From Salticus scenicus (Eukaryota > Arthropoda > Arachnida > Araneae > Salticidae), in the NCBI GenBank assembly GCA_963930645.1, contig OZ005654.1:268112700-268176699 (forward strand): a stretch of 64,000 nucleotides of DNA, read 5' to 3'. The position numbers and the translations under genes are program-made. The notes under the pieces are model-generated. The model searched no databases. It saw only the letters and a list, made by a program, of their open reading frames with translations, and was not told where the DNA came from. This document shows positions 47,072 to 57,237 of the stretch, one piece after another (position 1 is the stretch's first letter; each line of letters opens with the position of its first letter).

Positions 47072-48002
47072 CTGGAAATTTAACAAACTACTGAAACAAA
47101 GAATTTGCTAGTTTAATCATTCTTCCCTATATTTATTTATCATTAACGCACGCATTTATCCAACACTTTTTTATCAAGGCATTCCAAGAGGATTGTGGCG
47201 CCACATGATTTAGTCCACTTTTTATGCACATCCTCATATATGGATTTAGAAATATATATATTTTTTCTCATCGGTGCTTTCGGTTTATACGCTGTGGTTA
47301 CAAAAATAAATGTAAACTTTTTTTTTTTTTTTTTAAGTTCCTTTTTTTTAATATTTAAGCCACCTGAATATATGTATATATTTTTTTAAATAATGGATTT
47401 TTTCCACCTGATTAAAATTACAGATAAGTACGACGATACAATGTGCTTTAACAATTGATACAGACAATATAAACAATGTGTACAGTATAGACAATACAAT
47501 GTACTAAACTATAAATAACATCGAACTCCAAATTTCAGGTTTTTTAAAGTTTTAAAATCGTAAATATTAATGATATACTTTTTTTTTTCAAGGTGAGGGT
47601 GGACATAAAATTTGCATTAAAAACACTTTAACATATATAATAAGAATTTTTATTTTTAATCATCTCTGTAAATTTTATGCCCAGAGAAATTTTAATACAT
47701 AACAATAATTTATAAGTATTTGATCATCCAAAATAACTCTCACTTACCTGATAACATTACTTTCAACATTCTTTAAATCAAGAATTTATTTAAATAAGAT
47801 TTCTCCTTCATTGAAACTATGTAATTGAAATAATACATAAAAGACAAAAATCAAGATAAAAATAATTTTATTGAAAATTATAAATGTTTCATATTCATGA
47901 AGAAGATTGCTCCATAATTTACATAAAAATTAGTCATAATAATAATATAAAAGCACAAATATAATTAGGTAATAAAACGTAATTTTTTTATGCCTAATAG
48001 CT
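47072..48002. other. AT-rich region, no gene seen
   Basis: If the THAP gene had further exons they should lie here on the minus strand, but I recognise none. Confidence 0.4.
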
Positions 48003-48154
48003 CTCCATGATGGCAAGCCACTGAAAATTGTAGGAATAGCACCACCTTTAACAATTGGTTTATTTCTTGGGACTTCATATAACTTTCCATCTTTTTCATC
48101 AAAATATGTTATTGTTTGTATAATTCCACCAGGTTTAAAATAGAGCTCACAAAC
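48003..48154 (-). pseudogene. THAP-domain gene, second coding exon (decayed)
   Basis: After a long polypyrimidine tract and an AG acceptor (48156-48155), the frame reads VCELYFKPGGIIQTITYF, ...RNKPIVKGGAIPTIFSGLPSW. This is the C-terminal half of a THAP zinc-finger domain (CxxH, then the AVPTIF box). In the CxxH pair the His is replaced by Tyr (C-E-L-Y), which removes a zinc ligand. The frame runs on to a TAA/TAG region at 47930 without a clear donor. It joins in phase 0 to the exon at 56244-56342. THAP domains bind DNA in P-type transposases and in host proteins derived from them. Coordinates give the part with family similarity. Confidence 0.75.
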
Positions 48155-48549
48155 CTTAAAAAAAAAAAAAAAAAAAAAAGACATCAGGACATTACTAAGA
48201 AATACGCTATATGAGGTGTAAATTTCACCTCATTGCATAGATTGCATTCAATTAAGAAGTTGCATATATCATAGATGGCTTCATTGGAAATCAAATAAAT
48301 CAATGAGGAGACGAAATATTCTATCAAAACCTTTCTTAATCTATGCATAAATTATTATATATATACTAGCAGGCAACGCCCGCTTCGCTGGTCCCTATTT
48401 TTAAATGAATCACTATAATTACTGAATTCTCAAAATTGCATTAATTTTTATCACGTGAAAAAAAAAAAGAGAAACAAAATCTGATTAGGAAAAATGTCGC
48501 ACCGTGTTCTCACTGCCTTCGGAAAAAATTCCCAATATACTCCAACTCT

Positions 48550-49430
48550 TATTTCTGTTATTTTCCCCCTTCGCCCCCACTCCCGGCTATCCTAATAATT
48601 TTACAATTTCGAAAATATCCGCAATCGATTTGTAAGTATCAAAAACCTATCTGTACCAATTTTGAACGGCCTAGCTGTATTTCTATTTGTTTTTGCCCAT
48701 AGCCCCCCTTACCTCCCCACCCCTCCTAATATATTTACAAATTCGAAAATATCCGCAATCGATTTGTAAGTATTAAAAATCTCTATGCACCAGTTTTGAA
48801 CGATCTATCTCTATTTTTTTTTTTTTTTGCCCCTCCGCCCCCCCCCTTCCTGCCCCTCCCAATAACTTTAAAAATTCGAAAATATCCGCAATCGATTTGT
48901 AGGTATCGAAAACCTCTATGTACCAATTTTGAATTATCTAACTCTATTTTATTTTTTTTGCCTCTCCGCCCCTCTCCCTTCCCGGCCCTCCTAATAACTT
49001 TACACTTTCGAAATTATCCCCATTCGACTTTCAGGCCTCTAAAACCTATCTGTACCAATTTTTAACGGCCTAACTGTATTTCTATTTGTTTTTGCCCATA
49101 GCCCCCTTACCGCCTCACCCACCCACCCCTTCCCTCCCCTCCTAATAATTTTACAAATTCAAAAATATCCGCAATTGATTTGTAAGTATCGAAAACCTCT
49201 ATGTACCAATTTTAAGCGATCTATCTCTATTTTTATTTTTTTGCCCCCCCCCCCCTTTCTCCCCTCCCCCCTTCTCGCCCTTCCTAATAATTTTACATTT
49301 TTGAAAATATCCTCATTCGACTTGTAGGCCTTTAAAACCTATCTCTACCAATTTTGAACGGCCTAACTGTATTTCTATTTGTTTTTGTCCCATAGCCCCC
49401 CTCCTTACTGCCCCACCTGGGGGCTGAATT
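48550..49430 (+). repeat. Tandem array, 133-148 bp units, about 6 copies
   Basis: The anchor cgaaaatatccgcaatcgat and close variants occur near 48613, 48745, 48878, 49012, 49160 and 49302. Each unit has a C-rich block (cccctcccaataa type) and ends taccaattttgaacggccta. The odd units carry cattcgactt instead of caatcgattt, so a two-unit higher-order pattern may exist. Confidence 0.85.
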
Positions 49431-49434
49431 TCTA

Positions 49435-49740
49435 AAATTCCAGAAATTAGTTTTTAGATATTTCTATTAGCTATATTTTAGAGTAAAAATTTCATGTATA
49501 TCTATTTTTTTTGTTTTAGATATATAGGATTATGCGAAATCACGTTTTACGTATGTGAAACCACGTTTTGCCCCCCCGCCCCCTTGGGGACCGAATTTCG
49601 AAAATTCCAAAAATTGATTTTTAGACGTTTGTATTAGCTATATCTTAAAGCAAAAATTTTACGGATATCTGTTTTTTTGTTTGAGATATGAAGGATTTTG
49701 TGAAATCACGTTTTACCCCCCCCCCCTTCGGGGGGCGAAT
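49435..49740 (+). repeat. Two longer units with GGGGGC-flanked ends
   Basis: The phrase gggggctgaatttctaaaattccagaaatt ... gcgaaatcacgttttac repeats near 49428 and 49590, and begins a third time near 49730 (ggggggcgaattttgtaaaa). The period is about 150 bp. Confidence 0.75.
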
Positions 49741-49917
49741 TTTGTAAAACCACTTCTTAGTGGATGCCTACGTCATAGAAAGAACATTGTCACAAAATTT
49801 CATGCTTGTAGGTCCAGGGGTTTGGTCTGGCCGATGATGAATCACCCCCTCACTCACTCCCTCAGTCAGTCAGTCAGGAAGAACGATTTTATATATATAG
49901 ATATATGTGTGTGTGCG

Positions 49918-50010
49918 CGCGAAAACAGGGCAGTTTGGAATCGCCTAGCAGAGGCCTTCATCCTGCAGTGGATTGATAGAGGCTGAAATTGGTAATGATG
50001 ATATATATAT
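49918..50010 (+). repeat. Possible non-LTR element 3' tail
   Basis: The sequence gcctagcagaggccttcatcctgcagtgg, with attgatagaggctgaaattg and a taatgatgatatat tail, resembles the conserved 3' ends of LINE-type elements, which finish in short (TGATGA)n-like tails. Only about 90 bp are present. Confidence 0.4.
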
Positions 50011-50189
50011 ACATATATTGTCATATAACACCATACCTTATAATTCGTATAGTTACTTTAGAAAAGCAAGCACGAGATTTTTTTAAAAAATCAATCTGGT
50101 TTTATTGATTTCTTTTAATTGAATTATTATTTTTTTAATGAATATATCCCTGTTAGAACACTATTGTTAACCATATTTGAAAGTTGACA

Positions 50190-50515
50190 ACCATATTATA
50201 AATGCTATCGCTGCATAGCAGCGCCACCTTTCGAGCGATTGACACCAAAAGTTGATAGGCACTAATTTAGGTCAAGGTGCATCTACATATAAATTTATAT
50301 GTAATTCTGAACAGTAGTTCCGTAGATACAGTTGCCACAAAATTTTTGTCACACATACATACACACACAGACGGACAGACAGACATTTACTAAAAATGGT
50401 CAAATCATGGTCTAACCTTTCAAAACTTGTAAATCCGTCGAAATCCGGAAGCCGAAAATTTTTACGAATCCAATACTTTCTTCCATTGAACATACAAGAA
50501 AAAAAAAAAAAAAAA
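50190..50515 (-). repeat. Hairpin-ended repeat family, partial copy
   Basis: On the minus strand it reads TTCAATGGAAGAAAGTATTGG, the start module, (GTCTGTCTGTCC)n and the core (tgcaccttgacctaaattagtgcctatcaac, ggtggcgctgctatg). It is truncated after one core unit. Confidence 0.75.
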
Positions 50516-50900
50516 AGATGTAATTACTAATTGTATTGCGTTAAAAATCTGAAAAAAAAAAAAAAAAAAAAGACTAATAATAATGGTTAAACACTTATGT
50601 GAGTTGTGAACTTCGAGATTGCAAAAATCTGCTTCAAGGTCAGTGATAGTAGTTCATTGTTTAATGCTTATATTCTGAAAAAAAAAAAAAAAAAAAAAAA
50701 GTATCTTTATTTATTTCATTTTTTCGACGGTAATGTTTATTTACTATAATAATTTGGGTTGCACGGATATATATGATTCGCAATTAAACATCTGCTTTGC
50801 TTTTATTTGTTCTAGAGAAGACGATAAAATAAAGAATATTATTATTATCAGCCTTGATGGAATCCGTTTCCTAAATGTGTTTATTTTATATTTCTTTTTA
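50516..50900. other. AT-rich spacer, no gene
   Basis: Poly-A tracts lie at about 50501-50517, 50552-50570 and 50679-50700. Confidence 0.5.
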
Positions 50901-50914
50901 CTTTTGCAATCGTA

Positions 50915-52970
50915 AAAATTTTCAACTTCCGCTTTTCAATGGATTTACACGTTTTGAGGGCTCCAGAACACGATTTGACCATTCTTAGAAAAATATGTGT
51001 CTGTGTGTGTGTGACAAAAATTTTGTGGGAATTATCTCAGGAACTACTGCAGATAACTGCATATAAATTTATGTGCAGATGTACCTTGGCCTAAGTTAGT
51101 GCCTATCAACTTTTGGTATCATTTGCTCAACAAGTGACGCTGCTAGACTGCGATTTTCACAAATTCAGGAAAGGCTATATCTCAGAAACTACTAATCGAA
51201 TTTGCATATAAATTTATATGCAGATAAACTTTGACGTAAGTTAGTGCCCACCTATATTTTTTGTCAACTGCTCAACAGGTGGTGCTGCTATACGTCGACT
51301 TTCGCGTTTTCAGGGAAGGCTGTATCTAAGGTTCTGTTGTGTATAATCAAACAAAACTTGACACGTATCAACGTAGCCATTATATGACATTACGCAGATT
51401 CAATTTGGATGCATATCAGCCAATAAGTGGCGCTGCTATTCTGCAATTTTCTCTGAGAACAGGATATGGCTATATCTCAACTTCTGTGTCATATAACTGT
51501 ACAAAACCTGATATATGAGGTAACCATTATGAAGAAGCATTTATTAAGACTTTATTTATAGAGAATTAAACTGTCTTTCTTTTCTTATTATTAGTGTTAG
51601 TTTTTTCTAAAATGAAATTATCTGCATTCATTATGGTAGATAATTTTAATAAATAATAGTTTTAAGAAAACATTTTTACTGGGCGAATGAATTTTCCTAT
51701 AGGAAAATATAGAAGAAATTTTTGCGGTGGTCACAACATAATAGCTTTAAATGAAATCACGACAAGTATTTCCTCTATATTTGCTGTATATACAAGTATG
51801 AATGGAGGAAAATTCAAAATTTCGTTCACATGAAAGCGAGGATTGAATTTTATTAAAAATAAAGGTATTTAAAACAACAACAACAACAACAACAAAAAGT
51901 ATGTTGTAGCCACCACAAGACTTTCTTTTTATATTTTCTAATACAAATTCGCTCAGTACAAATAATTTATTAAAGATCTTATTTATTTAAATTACCTACC
52001 ATACTGAATGCAGACGATTTTCATCTTAGAGAAAAATTGCATTGAAAATACAAAGAAAGACAGCTTTATTCTTTATAAATAATACATTAAAAAATGCGTT
52101 TTCATAATGGTTATCTCATATATAAAATTTTGTACAGTTATACACCATAGAAGTTGAGATATAGCTTTTCCGTTCTCGGGGAAAATTGCAGTACAGAAGC
52201 GCCACCTATTGGCCGATATGCATCCAAATTGAATTAGCATAATGTCTGATAATGTTCTTTTCACATATCATTTATTATTATTATTATTATTATTATACGC
52301 AATAGAACTTGAGATATCTCTTTTCCTTAAATTATGGAAATCGCTATATAGCACCGTCACCTATTGAATTATTGAAACCAAAAGTGGATGGACAATAATT
52401 TATCTCGAGGTAGATCTACATATAAACTTATGTGTAGTAGTTCCTGAGATATAGCCTTCCTTTGAATTGTGAAAATCACTGTATAGCAGCGCCATCTTTT
52501 GAGAAATTCACATAAAAAGCTGATAAGGACTAGGTTATGTCAAGGTGCATCTACATATGAATTTATATGCAATTCTCTGCAGTAGTTCATGAGACATAGC
52601 ATTCCCTTAAATTGTTGAAATCGCTAGAGATCCTGTATAATATAGTTTCCTAATATATGGTCATGGTCTCTAGAAATCGCTGTATAGCAGTGCCATTTCT
52701 TGACGGATGGGAACCAAAAGTTGATAGACACTAATTTATGTCAAGGTGCATTTACATATAAAGTTATATGCAATAATGTGCAGTAGTTACAGAGTTGCAG
52801 TCGCCACAAAATTTTTGTCTCTCTCTCTCACACACAGAGGCATATCTAATATTTTCTAAAAATAGTCAAATCGTGTTCTGGAACTTTCAATACGTGCAAA
52901 TTCATCGAAAAACGGAAGTCGAAAATTTTTACGAATCTAGTACTTTCTTCTATTGAATCTATAATAATAA
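50915..52970. mobile_element. Inverted-repeat element of the hairpin-ended family
   Basis: The left arm (50915-51745) begins with the start module in plus orientation. The right arm (about 51890-52970) ends with it in minus orientation. In between, core units of about 145 bp (atatctcagaaactact, taaatttatatgcagat, gtggcgctgctat) run outward on both sides. The centre pair is gcggtggtcacaacataata (51735) against tatgttgtagccaccacaag (51900). The arms are unequal: the right arm has more core units. Confidence 0.75.
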
Positions 52971-53480
52971 AATATAGAATAAAGATTTAAAAAAAAAAAA
53001 AAATGTAAATTGCGAAATCTTTTCAATTTCCAGGATGTAAATACGAGGTTATACTGTATTTATTTAATTTAGATATTAATAACAGTCGAAAAAGATTTAT
53101 AATACTTTTCTAATTTTCATACAATTTCTACAAAAGATACATATTAGTTTCGTTGAAGAAAAGAAAACAGATCCATACAAATACGGATCTATTTTTCTGG
53201 ATACGAATAGAGAGCTCAGATACGTGTCTAGCATGTGTTTAATGTTTAAATTAGTTACAGTTATAAATATGCCTATAAATTTAGATTTATAATTGTAAAA
53301 AATATTTTGAAAGGTGAGCAGTACGATAGCTGTGAATTGCAGTCGTAGATCGAATGTGCGCTATCGAAGATAAACAAACACAGAGAGAAAAAACACACAC
53401 ACAGAGAGAGAGAGAGAGAAAAGGCTGATCGTCTGTCTGTTGTTTCAGAAAGAAAATGAAAAAAGGTTTATCAATTATTC
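52971..53480. other. AT-rich spacer, no gene
   Basis: Only a (GA/CA)n tract at about 53378-53420 stands out. Confidence 0.4.
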
Positions 53481-53550
53481 GCACCACAGAACTGGCGTTG
53501 CAAAATAATACTTACAAAACTTTGAATAAACACCATAAAATTAAAAAAAA

Positions 53551-53603
53551 ATCGCAACAATGGTTTCGGGTGGAAAGAGCACACGACCCTTCGTCAGGCG
53601 ACC
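53551..53603 (-). ncRNA. Hammerhead-ribozyme-like core, minus strand
   Basis: Read on the minus strand: stem I GGTCGC, CTGACGA, extra A, stem II GGGT...ACCC (loop included), GAAAC, stem III AC-CATT-GT, cleavage triplet GTT, and stem I partner GCGA. Stem I (TCGC/GCGA) is perfect. All core bases fit the consensus CUGANGA...GAAA...UH except for the extra A before stem II. Confidence 0.6.
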
Positions 53604-53673
53604 AAAGTAGGCACGAGTACAGCAGTCAAAGCCGTGCATTACCACTTTGACTGCTATACTCGTGCCTACTTTG

Positions 53674-53725
53674 GGTGCCTGACGAAGGGTCGTGTGCTCT
53701 TTCGACCCGAAACAATTGTTGCGAG
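53674..53725 (+). ncRNA. Hammerhead-ribozyme-like core, plus strand
   Basis: CTGACGA (53679-53685), extra A, stem II GGGTCG...CGACCC (six perfect pairs), GAAAC (53709-53713), stem III AC-AATT-GT, triplet GTT and GCGAG. Stem I is weakened (GGTGC against GCGAG). Stem II is longer here than in the mirror copy. Confidence 0.6.
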
Positions 53726-53768
53726 ATATTTTATTTTTATGGTGTTAATTTAACGTTTTGTAAGTATT

Positions 53769-54235
53769 ATAATATTCATGCCCACTTAAATAAATTATTT
53801 TAAATTACTTGTTGTAAATTATAAAAAAAGTTTTATTGTTAAAATGGAAATGTTTAAGTTATTTATACCATTAATGATAAAGTTTATACACCTTTACCGT
53901 GTCTTGATACTATTGTGGGGGGAAAATGTTACGTATTAATGAATTTAAAAAAATTTCTGGGGGAACTATATTTGACAATTTATAAGTAAATCATTCATAA
54001 TTACCTGTTGCAAATTACTAACATATATTTAACCCACTATATCTAAAATTAGTATATGCTGTAGCCATTACAAAATTTTCTTCTATTATTATTTAATATA
54101 ATAGCACCATATATCTGTTACAATGCACAAAGTAATTAACACAGCTTCTCACAAATATTTTACAAACTAATTTAACAAATAGATGCTGTGATACTATAAC
54201 TATCTGGAAATTTACAAAGAGTAATAGTAGCGCGG
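53769..54235. other. AT-rich spacer, no gene
   Basis: No feature is supported. Confidence 0.4.
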
Positions 54236-54239
54236 CACG

Positions 54240-54965
54240 TCATCTGATGTACACCCAAATTGATTCGGCATAGTTTTTAAAAAGCTAGTTTGGCATAGTT
54301 TTTGATGTATAACATACACCTTACATATCAAATTCGGTGCACATACATATCATAGAAGCTGAGGTATGGCTCTCTTATAAACAGAGAAAATTGCACCATG
54401 CCAACGTCACCTGTCGGCCGATATGCGTCCAATTTAAATCAGCATAATAGTTCATAATGGCTGTTGCACATATCAAGTTTAGTGCATTTATATATCACAG
54501 AATCTCAGTTACAGTATTTTCTTAAATGTGGAAAATTGCAACATACTGGCATTACCTGATGACCGATATGCACCTAAGTTGAACAAACATAGTCTTTCAC
54601 AATCGACTATTTGAACATTAAGTTATGTGAAGTTCTACACAATGGAAGCTAAGATATAGTCTTTCCTTAATTGTGGAAAATTGCAGTATAGTAGCGCCAC
54701 TTCTTAGATGATATGTACCAAAAGCTATTCAGCACGAATTTATGTGAAAGTGCATCCAAATATAAACTTTTGTACAATTCTGTTCATTATTTTGTGAGAT
54801 ACAGCACCCAAAACATAAAATTTTGATTATACACAGACAGACATCTCCTAAAAATGGTTTAATCGAGTTTAAGGAAATCTCAAATTTTTAAATGCACCAA
54901 AAGCCAGAAAAAGAAAATTTTCAAAAATCCAGTACTTCATTCTTATATATGTAGAAAAAAATCAA
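54240..54965 (-). repeat. Hairpin-ended repeat family, core units plus start module
   Basis: Four core units of about 125-150 bp (ccgatatgc(a/g)(c/t)c(c/t)aa, aagctgaggtatgg, gaaaattgca) lead to the start module in minus orientation (aatccagtacttcattcttata). The order and unit sequence match the right arm at 52.1-52.9 kb. Confidence 0.75.
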
Positions 54966-55009
54966 AATGAATTTTAAGTTATTGTGGAAATAGCCTATAC
55001 AACTAAATG

Positions 55010-55142
55010 CAGGGCCCGATTAAGCTTTGAAGCTAGGGGAAGCTTAGTATCATTTCGGGGCTCCCTTTGATTTCGGGAAATCTTGTTTTCCTATTACATA
55101 TTGTAATATAAAAATGCAATTGATAAAAAAGTTTTGTGTGTT

Positions 55143-55193
<51 letters not shown>

Positions 55194-55474
55194 TTTTTTC
55201 ATTCATATATCTAGGTGGTTTCCACCCACAACTTTAAAATCGTATAACTTATTAATTAAGAACTTTCAAATTTTTGACGTTAAATAATAGAATTTTCCCA
55301 AAATAGTGGTTATTTTACCTTACTTTAGGTGAACTTTCTCAGGAAAAATTCAATCTCAGTGTGAAAATCTAAAATAGAAAATTCAAGACCCTGTTTTTAG
55401 TCATTTTGAGGCCCCCTGTTAAATTTTTGAGGGGAAGCTTGTGCTTCCCGAGCCTTTTGGGTAATCAGGCCCTG
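55010..55474. mobile_element. hAT-type non-autonomous element
   Basis: The TIRs are CAGGGCCCGATTAAGC and CAGGGCCTGATTACCC (complement of the right end). A perfect 8-bp duplication, ACTAAATG, flanks it (55002-55009 and 55475-55482). The 465-bp interior is non-coding and includes an (AT)n tract at about 55145-55190. CAGGG ends with 8-bp duplications identify the hAT superfamily. Confidence 0.92.
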
Positions 55475-55482
55475 ACTAAATG

Positions 55483-56237
55483 TTTGCAATCGACTACTTA
55501 ATTTATAGAGCATAGTTAAAAGAAAAAAATGTTGTTTAAATTGAAATATCAAATAGTTTTTAAATTTAAATGTGTTAATAATGAAACAAATAACATGAAA
55601 TTAAGTACATATTTTTAACAAGATATCCTTTGTTTATCACGAATACTTAATATGCTGCGCATGAACAATTTGATTTTGAATCGAGAATACAGTATCTAAT
55701 AATTTAAACTCATATTATTTTTGATTAAATTTGTATTTAAAAAAATAATAATAATAATAATTAAAAATATCAATCTTTTATTACAATCATCAATCATTTG
55801 AATGAAACAAGTAACATGAATTTGAATATATATATATATATATTTACCAAGATATTTATTATTTATCGCTAATAATTAATATTGTATACAAGAACAATTT
55901 GACTTTAAATTGAGAACAGAATATAGTATGCTATATTAAATTCATATTATTTTTGCTAAAAGTTGTTTTGAAAAAAATTGGTATCAAACATTTAATGATA
56001 AAAAGTCTTTTTTTTTTATTACATACTATTATCAACCATTTGCCAAAATTATTTAAATTAAAAAAATTATTTATTACAGGAATTAAAAAAAAAAAAATAA
56101 ATAAAATAACAGATAAACGAGAAACCTTTAAATTTTTTTAATTTATCTCATGAAAAAGTTTAAATATAAAAAAAAGTATTAATATTATTTTTTATTGTTC
56201 TAAGATAGATATAATGTTGCAAACGATAATTTAAAAA
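55483..56237. other. AT-rich region, probably THAP-gene intron
   Basis: No exon is seen. Two diverged direct repeats occur: aacaaataacatgaa at about 55583 and aacaagtaacatgaa at about 55806. It lies within the inferred 8-kb intron. Confidence 0.4.
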
Positions 56238-56243
56238 ACATAC

Positions 56244-56342
56244 CTTAAAATTCGGAGTTCTTTCAAAATCACCATGGATAGCATTTTTCTATATCTTTCT
56301 TAAATTGACGTCCTTTGGAAATCCAAATACCTTATGAACCAT
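56244..56342 (-). pseudogene. THAP-domain gene, upstream coding exon with stop at the invariant Trp
   Basis: This 99-bp exon follows an acceptor tttttccctaaag (AG 56344-56343) and ends at a strong donor GTATGT (56243-56238). It reads MVHKVFGFPKDVNLRKI, stop, KNAIHGDFERTPNFK. In THAP domains the FPKDxxLRxxW motif has an invariant Trp, and here that codon is TAG (one base from TGG). The exon is exactly 33 codons and joins in phase 0 to VCELYF at 48154, the usual continuation. The first Cys pair of the domain should lie further upstream and was not found. The isolation of the two exons by 8 kb reflects insertions into the intron. Confidence 0.72.
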
Positions 56343-56648
56343 CTTTAGGGAAAAATAAATCATTACTATTCTGTGTACAAAAATATTAGTATGAGCTTAA
56401 TGTTAAAAGTGTATGTAAACAACTATAGCTTAGACAAATTAAATATACTTATTTTTTTATAATACAACGATACGTAAAACTAGATTTAAAATAACGTGTT
56501 TTAAATTTTATACATTTTAAACAACTTTATAAATTAGAACAAATTCTAAATACGATTAATATTGTTAGAAGATTGCCGAAGCTTTAGAATTCTACAAATT
56601 TACAATTTACTATTCTAACAAAGCTTACAATAAAATAAAGTATTTAGC

Positions 56649-56765
56649 ACTTACTTTTGGCTGTAAACTCGATTCGCTGATTCTGATTACTAAAAAATCT
56701 CTTGTTCTCTTTCTAAAATGAAAGTCACTCCAACGGCAATTGCACTATCCCGCCAAATGCGATGA
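56649..56765 (-). promoter_or_regulatory. Candidate 5' exon and donor of the THAP gene
   Basis: On the minus strand a perfect donor GTAAGT (56654-56649) follows ...tttacagccaaaa, 312 bp before the THAP exon acceptor. The preceding 100 bp are less AT-rich (ggcgggatagtgcaattgcc). The frame that would join in phase 0 has no ATG after its last stop, so the exon would be untranslated. The call rests on splice-site quality and position only. Confidence 0.4.
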
Positions 56766-56859
56766 GTTTATTCTTTATTTTTCGATTTCGGTTGACTAAC
56801 TCAAGTTGTCAGAAGGAGACAAAAAATAAATAAACAAATAAAAAAAAAGTTAAAGGGAA

Positions 56860-57237
56860 AAAAAAATAATAATGCTGAGCTTTTGGACTAGCCAAACAAA
56901 TTTTTCTTAGTCGATTGACAAAATGGGAATATTTTTTTTTTATTCTCTCATCTGACTAACCTGGTCAAATTTGAGGAAAATGAAAACTGTACCTGGAAAG
57001 TTAGTCATCTGACAAGTTTTAGAGCCAAAACGGATCATCAGACGAAACACATTAAAGATACATGGTAAAATAAAACGACTTTTGTGTCTCATGACTAGAT
57101 GGGATTGTCAGGTAGTGTTTTGATTGTTTAAAATTTTGCGTAATTTTGTGCAAATTTGTCAATGTACTTGACAAACGTTTAGTGTCACAAAGATGGCACG
57201 TCTCTTGACAAGTTTCGATTTTTCATTTTTCTGTGTG
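56860..57237. repeat. Right subterminal region of the 13.3-kb element
   Basis: The words ggactagccaaacaaattt, agttagtcatctgacaag and tctcttgacaagttt echo the left subterminal words ctgactagccaaaaagtg and ggttagtcaacaaccgcag. This supports the pairing of the two ends beyond the 13-bp TIR. Confidence 0.5.

Larger units (their letters stand above)
48362..49890 (+). mobile_element. Interspersed repeat with internal tandem array
   Basis: The start ACTAGCAGGCAACGCCCGCT (then tcgctggtc) and the end (ttcatgcttgtaggtccagg, ggccgatgatgaatcacccc, (cagt)n, gattttatatatatagatat) are familiar from a repeat type common in arthropod and other invertebrate genomes. An inverted, diverged copy of the end lies at 59505-59665. 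The middle is a tandem array plus two longer units. No coding sequence is seen. I recall such ends near Penelope-like or Helitron-like sequences but cannot assign the class. Confidence 0.7.
53481..53768. mobile_element. Foldback repeat with hammerhead-like cores in both arms
   Basis: The arms 53507-53630 and 53645-53768 are nearly exact complements around a centre at 53637. They include aatacttac/gtaagtatt ends, ctttgactgct and gcctactttgg. The preceding word gcaccacagaactggcgttg (53481) is shared with the related element at 10975, so homology extends past the palindrome on one side. No protein is encoded. The inverted layout, with a ribozyme core in each arm, recalls the inverted terminal units of Penelope-like elements. 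Confidence 0.85.
43957..57237 (-). mobile_element. 13.3-kb element with CACACAG ends carrying a THAP gene
   Basis: The ends are CACACAGAAAAAT (43957-43969) and its exact complement (57225-57237). AATG-type words just outside (aatgcg left, caatgg right) may be a damaged target duplication. Both subterminal regions hold repeats around gactag/gttagtc. A THAP-domain gene reads leftwards from near the right end. Three inverted-repeat elements, a MITE, a 1.5-kb tandem-repeat element, a hammerhead foldback and a hAT MITE lie inside and account for most of the length. Large THAP-bearing DNA transposons of the P type are known, but no transposase catalytic region was found here. Confidence 0.5.

Noticed and set aside
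48550..49430. CRISPR-like array
   Set aside because: Unit length is about 140 bp with no short-repeat/unique-spacer pattern, and the context is eukaryotic transposon sequence.
43957..57237. Polinton/Maverick identity for the 13.3-kb element
   Set aside because: The size and possible 5-6 bp target duplication would fit, but the ends do not begin AG and no polymerase B, integrase, ATPase or capsid sequence is seen.
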